DNA from: Clostridia bacterium
GTDB lineage: Bacteria > Bacillota > Sulfobacillia > SLMV01
Direction of reading: 5' to 3'
DNA length: 11,155 nt
NCBI GenBank assembly: GCA_007136565.1
Contig: SLGS01000090.1
Coordinates: 1-11,155, forward strand
This document shows positions 7,749-11,155 of the stretch, in pieces (the first letter of the stretch is position 1; each line of letters opens with the position of its first letter). The position numbers and the translations under genes are program-made. The notes beneath the pieces were generated by a model. It was given only the letters and a program-made list of their open reading frames with translations, had not been told where the DNA came from and searched no databases.

Positions 7749-7936
7749 GAGTGCCCTTCCTCCCCATCGCCTCCGCGAAACGCCTCGGTGTCTATCCAGA
7801 TCAATGTCCTCGCCCAAGCTTCGCTCGTCATCGGGAGGTATCCTGCCACGGCGCTTCGCCACGGAGTCGTCCGTTGTTCATCGCTCTCCGAGGGTATCAA
7901 TTACGCAGCGGAGGACCCGGCGACCCGGCGCATGAG

Positions 7937-7982
7937 TCCCGCCGGATAGGGTAATACTCCCCACAAAGGGACCCCGGCGGGA
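7937..7982 (+). promoter_or_regulatory. Hairpin in the leader region of the DUF438 gene
   Basis: TCCCGCCGG at 7937-7945 is complementary to CCGGCGGGA at 7974-7982, a perfect 9-bp stem. The 28-nt interior can fold again, with TCCC at 7958-7961 pairing with GGGA at 7968-7971. It could be a terminator-like, attenuator or operator element. It lacks a T-tract, so simple termination is not well supported. Confidence 0.4.
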
Positions 7983-7986
7983 TCAT

Positions 7987-7998
7987 CGATCGCGATCG
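7987..7998. promoter_or_regulatory. 12-bp perfect palindrome, possible operator
   Basis: CGATCGCGATCG reads the same on both strands and lies 79 nt before the DUF438 start, just after the 7937-7982 hairpin. A dimeric regulator could bind here. Because GATC/CGATCG words are common in this DNA, chance is a real alternative. Confidence 0.25.
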
Positions 7999-8063
7999 GA
8001 TGGAACATACGTGCAAGCCGCGAGATTCGGGCTCGAATCGCCATTACCCCTATCAGAAAGCAT

Positions 8064-8070
8064 GGAGGTG
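8064..8070 (+). promoter_or_regulatory. Ribosome binding site that fixes the TTG start of the DUF438 gene
   Basis: GGAGGTG at 8064-8070 is a near-perfect anti-SD match, with 6 nt to the TTG at 8077. The ATG at 8062 and GTG at 8068 overlap this SD and so cannot use it. Confidence 0.75.
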
Positions 8071-8076
8071 TCACCT

Positions 8077-9294
8077 TTGGAAAGTGATCGACAGGAGAAG
8101 AAGGTTCTCATCAAGGAATTGATCCAGGAGCTTCACCGGGGACTGTCCGTCGAAGATGCGAAGGATCGCTTCGAGAGGGAAGTTGGGACCATCAGTTCCT
8201 CGGAAATCGCCGAAATCGAGCAGTCGCTGATGGACGACGAGGGGATGTCACCCGACGAGATCAAGAGGTTCTGCAATGTTCACGCCCTACTTTTCGAATC
8301 GGCATTGGGTTCGACGCGGGATCCCCTGCAGGAAGTCAATCCCGCGCACCCGGTTCATCTCTTCCGGCTGGAAAACGACGCCCTCCTGGAGATTACGGGC
8401 ACCATAAGGGAGGCCCTGGACTCGGCGAAGGGCGATCCCCCTAAGGGCACGGAGCGCATCGGTAAACTCCTCGATGACCTGGCCGCCGTCGAGATCCATT
8501 ACGCCAGGAAGGAGCAGGTTCTTTTCCCCTACCTGGAAAGGTATGGATTCATGGGACCCACCACCGTGATGTGGGGCAAGGACGACGAAGTTCGCGACCT
8601 CCTGAAGGCGGCCAGGTCCGGGGTACGGGCGATAGAAAGTCCCGAGGACCTGGGGGCATTCGCCAAGGATACATTGATTCCGCTCCTCGATGAGGCCGAA
8701 GGTATGGTGCAAAAGGAGGAGGATATTCTTCTACCCACCGCCCTCGACAAACTCTCGACGGAAGACTGGGCGAGCGTATTGCTGGAGAGCGAAGACGTGG
8801 GTTACGCCTTCATAGAACCCCCGGCGGAGGTATCGCGGCTGGCCGCGCAACTTCAGAGCGCCGTAACCGAGGAAGTCTACCTGAGCGAAGATGAGATCGT
8901 GTTCCCCTCCGGATCATTGAGCCCCCGCGATTTGATGGCCTTGATCGGAGCGCTCCCCGTGGAACTTACCTTCGTGGGGCCCGATCGAAAGGTCAAGTAT
9001 TTCAGCGAGGGACGGGATCGTATCTTCGTGCGAACTAAGGCCATTATCGGGCGCGAAGTCAAACACTGTCACCCGCCCGGCAGCACTCATCTGGTCGATG
9101 AAATACTCCGGGACTTCGAGGGAGGGAAGCGCTCCGAGGCCGAGTTTTGGCTCGAGATCGGAGATAGGTTCATACACATCGATTTTCGGGCGCTTCACGA
9201 CGAAGGCGGAGAGTATCTCGGGGTACTCGAAATCGCCCAGGATGCAACCCACCTCCGCGGCTTGACCGGAGAGAAACGCCTCCTCGACGAATAG
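8077..9294 (+). CDS. DUF438 - hemerythrin-like - PAS domain protein
   Basis: The 405-residue product starts at TTG 8077, placed by an ideal SD. Three modules are visible: an N-terminal helical DUF438 domain (about 5-75, ELIQELHRGLSVEDAKDRF then EIAEIEQSLM), a hemerythrin-like bundle (about 90-225, HPVHLFRLEN, HYARKEQVLFPYLE, KEEDILLP), and a C-terminal PAS domain (about 285-395, LPVELTFVGPDRKVKYFSEG, HCHPPGSTHLVDEIL, YLGVLEIAQD). His91, His94, His141 and Glu146 could be metal ligands, but positions where hemerythrins usually carry further histidines have Asp169 and Met210. A complete diiron site is therefore uncertain. PAS domains with a HCHPP motif are regular in this family. Known members are suspected sensors of oxygen, NO or redox state; none is well characterised. 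There is no kinase, cyclase or DNA-binding output domain, so any signalling partner is elsewhere. A terminator follows. Confidence 0.9.
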   Translation: MESDRQEKKVLIKELIQELHRGLSVEDAKDRFEREVGTISSSEIAEIEQSLMDDEGMSPDEIKRFCNVHALLFESALGSTRDPLQEVNPAHPVHLFRLENDALLEITGTIREALDSAKGDPPKGTERIGKLLDDLAAVEIHYARKEQVLFPYLERYGFMGPTTVMWGKDDEVRDLLKAARSGVRAIESPEDLGAFAKDTLIPLLDEAEGMVQKEEDILLPTALDKLSTEDWASVLLESEDVGYAFIEPPAEVSRLAAQLQSAVTEEVYLSEDEIVFPSGSLSPRDLMALIGALPVELTFVGPDRKVKYFSEGRDRIFVRTKAIIGREVKHCHPPGSTHLVDEILRDFEGGKRSEAEFWLEIGDRFIHIDFRALHDEGGEYLGVLEIAQDATHLRGLTGEKRLLDE

Positions 9295-9324
9295 GGGGCG
9301 ATGCTTACAACGTGCCATTGTATG

Positions 9325-9370
9325 GATCGAGCGCGGTCCGCGAGTCCGTGCTCGATCTCGTTCGTTTCGC
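9325..9370 (+). terminator. Hairpin terminator after the DUF438 gene
   Basis: GATCGAGCGCGG at 9325-9336 pairs with CCGTGCTCGATC at 9346-9357 (12 bp with one G-U), with a 9-nt loop. The tail CTCGTTCGTTTCG contains a T-rich but interrupted tract. It starts 31 nt after the stop codon at 9294. Confidence 0.75.
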
Positions 9371-9463
9371 CATTGCTTCTCGTGCTCGTCTTGAAGGAAA
9401 CCGGCTCGCACCATGGAAATGAATCCATCGGCACAGGAAAGATTTCGACCACGCACGACCTGC

Positions 9464-9470
9464 GAGGAGG
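9464..9470 (+). promoter_or_regulatory. Strong SD directly abutting the GTG of the creatininase-family gene
   Basis: GAGGAGG at 9464-9470 is followed at once by GTGATTATCATT. Normal SD spacing (5-9 nt) points to ATC 9477 or ATT 9480 as initiator rather than GTG 9471. The GGTGAT at 9470-9475 may itself extend pairing with 16S rRNA. Confidence 0.5.
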
Positions 9471-10274
9471 GTGATTATCATTTCTTCAGTATTTCTTCAC
9501 GAGATGACCAGGCCGGCCTTCGAAGAGTATCTCGAATCCGAGGATAACCCGGTGGCTATCATACCCCTCGGCTCCATAGAGCAGCACGGGCCGCACCTGC
9601 CCCTGGGCACGGACAGCCTGGCGGCGCGCGCAATGGCGGAAGAGGTTGCACGCAGGACGAACTCCTTCGTGGTCCAGGCGTGCATGCCGGGTTACTCGCC
9701 CCACCACATGGGATTCCGGGGAACGATAACATTCAAACCGGAAACCCTCGCCGCCATAATCGAGGACACGGTCGAAAGCCTCGCGCACCACGGCGTAAAG
9801 AAAGTCCTCATCGTCAACGCACACGGAGGAAACCGCGAGATCGCGGCCACGGCGGCGCGCCTATCGGCGCGGGCCAGCGGCAGCGTCGTCCTAATGCCCT
9901 CGGACACCGCCCTTCGGGATCCCGCGGAACTACTTCGCAAGGTGGATGCCCACGCCGGAGCCTCCGAGACCGGCCTGGCCCGGTTGCTCTTCGATGAGCT
10001 CGTGGAAATGGACAGGGTAAGGGGTTTCGAGCCTACGGCTAGCTTCCACGATTCCGTGGAAGCCCTGCGCGATCCCGACGCGCCCAACGCCACTTTGAGG
10101 GCCCAGCTAGTCATGGCCTACACCGGCGATACCCACGAGTTCACCAGCTCGGGAGTGTGGGGATTCTCGGATCCCAACGATGCGGACATCGAAGATGCCC
10201 GCGAAGGTTGGGAATACCGCCTATCTCTCCTGGTCGAATTGGTCGAAATGTGGAAGACCATTCCATTGCCCTAG
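9471..10274 (+). CDS. Creatininase-family amidohydrolase
   Basis: The product is about 267 residues. The family fingerprint is GSIEQHGPHLPLGTD, with metal ligands Glu37, His39 and Asp48, then NAHGGN (His118) and HAGASETG (Glu166). True creatininase carries a metal-binding glutamate two residues after the NGH histidine; here that position is glycine (Gly120). It is therefore more likely one of the other family members, such as amide or formamide hydrolases or MftE-like peptidases, than a creatinine enzyme. The start is unsettled. GAGGAGG at 9464-9470 directly abuts the GTG at 9471, ATC at 9477 or ATT at 9480 would be better spaced, and ATG 9504 is also in frame. The stop is 75 nt before the PTE-family gene on the same strand, suggesting cotranscription. 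No signal peptide is visible. Confidence 0.85.
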   Translation: MIIISSVFLHEMTRPAFEEYLESEDNPVAIIPLGSIEQHGPHLPLGTDSLAARAMAEEVARRTNSFVVQACMPGYSPHHMGFRGTITFKPETLAAIIEDTVESLAHHGVKKVLIVNAHGGNREIAATAARLSARASGSVVLMPSDTALRDPAELLRKVDAHAGASETGLARLLFDELVEMDRVRGFEPTASFHDSVEALRDPDAPNATLRAQLVMAYTGDTHEFTSSGVWGFSDPNDADIEDAREGWEYRLSLLVELVEMWKTIPLP

Positions 10275-10287
10275 TGCCCGTATCGAG

Positions 10288-10324
10288 CCGGGATCGAGGT
10301 GGCTTCGGCATCCGCGATTCCCGG
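10288..10324 (+). promoter_or_regulatory. Intercistronic hairpin between the creatininase-family and PTE-family genes
   Basis: CCGGGATCG at 10288-10296 pairs with CGATTCCCGG at 10315-10324, with one bulged T (10318). The inside can pair further around a CTTCGG tetraloop at 10303-10308. There is no T-tract after it, so an RNA-processing or stability element is as likely as an attenuator. Confidence 0.4.
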
Positions 10325-10349
10325 TAAACACCGGAAGGAAGGCGAGTAG

Positions 10350-11155
10350 ATGGAGATCATCAGAACGGTTGCCGGCGACATTGCCCCCGATGAGTTGGGA
10401 TTCTGCCAGACCCACGAGCACGTTTGGTGCGACATCCGGATGGGAGAACGGCACCACATCCGCAGTACTGTGATCCAAGACGAAACCGGCACCATGATCT
10501 ACGACGATAGGGAACGGATGCTCGAGGAACTCAAGGCCTACTACGACATGGGTGGCCGGGCCATGGTGGACGTCACCACCAACCACTGGCGCCAGGATCT
10601 TAAGACACTCAAGGAATTGTCCGAGGAATCCGGCGTAAACATAGTGGCCAGCGGGGGCTTCTATACGGAATCCAGCGTCCCCAAGTGGGTCGACACCCTC
10701 AGCATAAGGGAAATCACGGACATCCTGGTCGGCGAACTGGAAGACGGGGACGAAGACGGGGTGAAAGTGGGACTATACAAGTCCGGTATATTCCGCGGAC
10801 GCATCGAGGGCCCCGAGATGAAGGGTCTTCGGGCCGTCTGCCGGGCGATCCTAGAGACCGGCGCGGTGATGACCACGCACACCACCGGTTCCCGCCGCTA
10901 CGAGGTTCCCGGGGGCACCGTCGGTATCCAACACCTCAAGTTCTTTAAGGAAGAGGGCGTCCCGGCGCATCGCTTGATAGTGGGACACGTGGACGAGCGT
11001 CCCGATATCAACGTGCTCAGCGCCCTGGCCGACGAGGGTTGCTTCATCCAGTTCGACGTCATCGGTAAGCTACACTGGCTGCTCGAGGAGACCCGGGCGG
11101 AGTTGCTGCGGGAATTGGTGAATCGCGGCCACCTGGACAAGCTCCTCCTGGGCAC
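10350..11155 (+). CDS. Phosphotriesterase/lactonase-family metal hydrolase (3' partial)
   Basis: The frame from the ATG at 10350 is open to the right edge (268 whole codons), preceded by AAGGAAGG at 10335-10342. The binuclear metal site of the PTE family is largely visible: HxH as THEHV (His22, His24), the bridging-lysine position Lys144 in GLYKSG, His177 in MTTHTTG, and His213 in IVGHVDERPD. The last aspartate ligand, expected soon after LLLGT, lies beyond the window. The fold is a TIM barrel of the amidohydrolase superfamily. Family members hydrolyse lactones, phosphotriesters or related esters; many bacterial homologues are lactonases of unknown physiological substrate. It follows a creatininase-family gene with a 75-nt gap holding a hairpin, so the two may form one operon. 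The family is firm; the substrate is unknown. Confidence 0.88.
   Translation, partial: MEIIRTVAGDIAPDELGFCQTHEHVWCDIRMGERHHIRSTVIQDETGTMIYDDRERMLEELKAYYDMGGRAMVDVTTNHWRQDLKTLKELSEESGVNIVASGGFYTESSVPKWVDTLSIREITDILVGELEDGDEDGVKVGLYKSGIFRGRIEGPEMKGLRAVCRAILETGAVMTTHTTGSRRYEVPGGTVGIQHLKFFKEEGVPAHRLIVGHVDERPDINVLSALADEGCFIQFDVIGKLHWLLEETRAELLRELVNRGHLDKLLLG

Larger units (their letters stand above)
7749..8076. other. 328-nt non-coding divergent regulatory region
   Basis: This stretch separates the minus-strand ureohydrolase and the plus-strand DUF438 gene. I find no convincing gene in it. It holds the two SD sites at its ends, a GGGTATCAATT block at 7892-7902, a hairpin at 7937-7982 and a 12-bp palindrome at 7987-7998. 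I could not place a convincing promoter for either gene. Confidence 0.6.

Noticed and set aside
7749..7862. N-terminal extension of the ureohydrolase
   Set aside because: The 38 extra residues are Arg/Asp-rich and unlike the family, and a strong SD precedes the GTG at 7748.
9413..9428. ATGGA-N6-TCCAT inverted repeat upstream of the creatininase-family gene
   Set aside because: Arms of only 5 bp are expected by chance at this scale and no second copy was found.
9413..9547. 44-codon ATG frame upstream of and overlapping the creatininase-family start
   Set aside because: Its only SD-like sequence is about 13 nt away, the peptide shows no recognisable features, and it runs out of frame into the real gene.

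Overview
This 11.2-kb window is bacterial chromosome with high GC (my estimate is about 58-60%). It is tightly packed with metabolic and housekeeping-type genes. I see no tRNA, rRNA, CRISPR array, insertion sequence, phage gene or toxin-antitoxin pair. Ribosome binding sites are clear (GGAGGTG, GAGGAGG, AAAGGTGAT). Several genes appear to start with TTG or GTG. The gene mix is a secreted-type metallo-beta-lactamase domain with helix-hairpin-helix motifs plus DUF3006, a DUF438/hemerythrin/PAS protein, an M32 carboxypeptidase, an M81 peptidase and a ureohydrolase. This suggests an anaerobic, peptide- or amino-acid-using bacterium, perhaps Bacillota-, Synergistota- or Chloroflexota-like, but the taxonomic guess is weak.

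Layout. (1) 1-831, plus: the 3' end of a ComEC-like metallo-beta-lactamase/HhH gene followed closely by a small DUF3006 gene. (2) 867-2747, plus: a promoter-like sequence, then a complete type IV (B-family) ABC exporter half-transporter, closed by a strong hairpin terminator at 2789-2820. (3) 2821-3458, plus: a leader with a long imperfect hairpin, then a six-helix membrane protein that resembles an ECF-type S component. (4) 3496-4974, minus: an M81 (MlrC-like) metallopeptidase, divergent from (5) 5155-6702, plus: an M32 carboxypeptidase (Taq type). (6) 6774-7748, minus: an agmatinase/arginase-family ureohydrolase, convergent with M32 across a GC-rich hairpin. (7) 7749-8076: a non-coding divergent region with a hairpin and a 12-bp palindrome. 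(8) 8077-9294, plus: a DUF438-hemerythrin-PAS protein, followed by a terminator hairpin. (9) 9471-11155, plus: a creatininase-family amidohydrolase and a phosphotriesterase/lactonase-family hydrolase that runs off the right edge.

Five of the genes from 3.5 kb onward encode metal-dependent hydrolases of peptide, amide, guanidino or ester/lactone bonds (M81, M32, ureohydrolase, creatininase family, PTE family). They lie on both strands in separate transcription units. They could be a loose catabolic neighbourhood for modified or arginine-containing peptides, but this is inference and no substrate can be read from the sequence. The most unusual details are the structured leader ahead of the membrane protein, a short sequence block shared by two intergenic regions, and hairpin terminators with interrupted U-tracts. 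Two more are the uncertain, possibly non-canonical start of the creatininase-family gene and that protein's lack of a true creatininase metal ligand.
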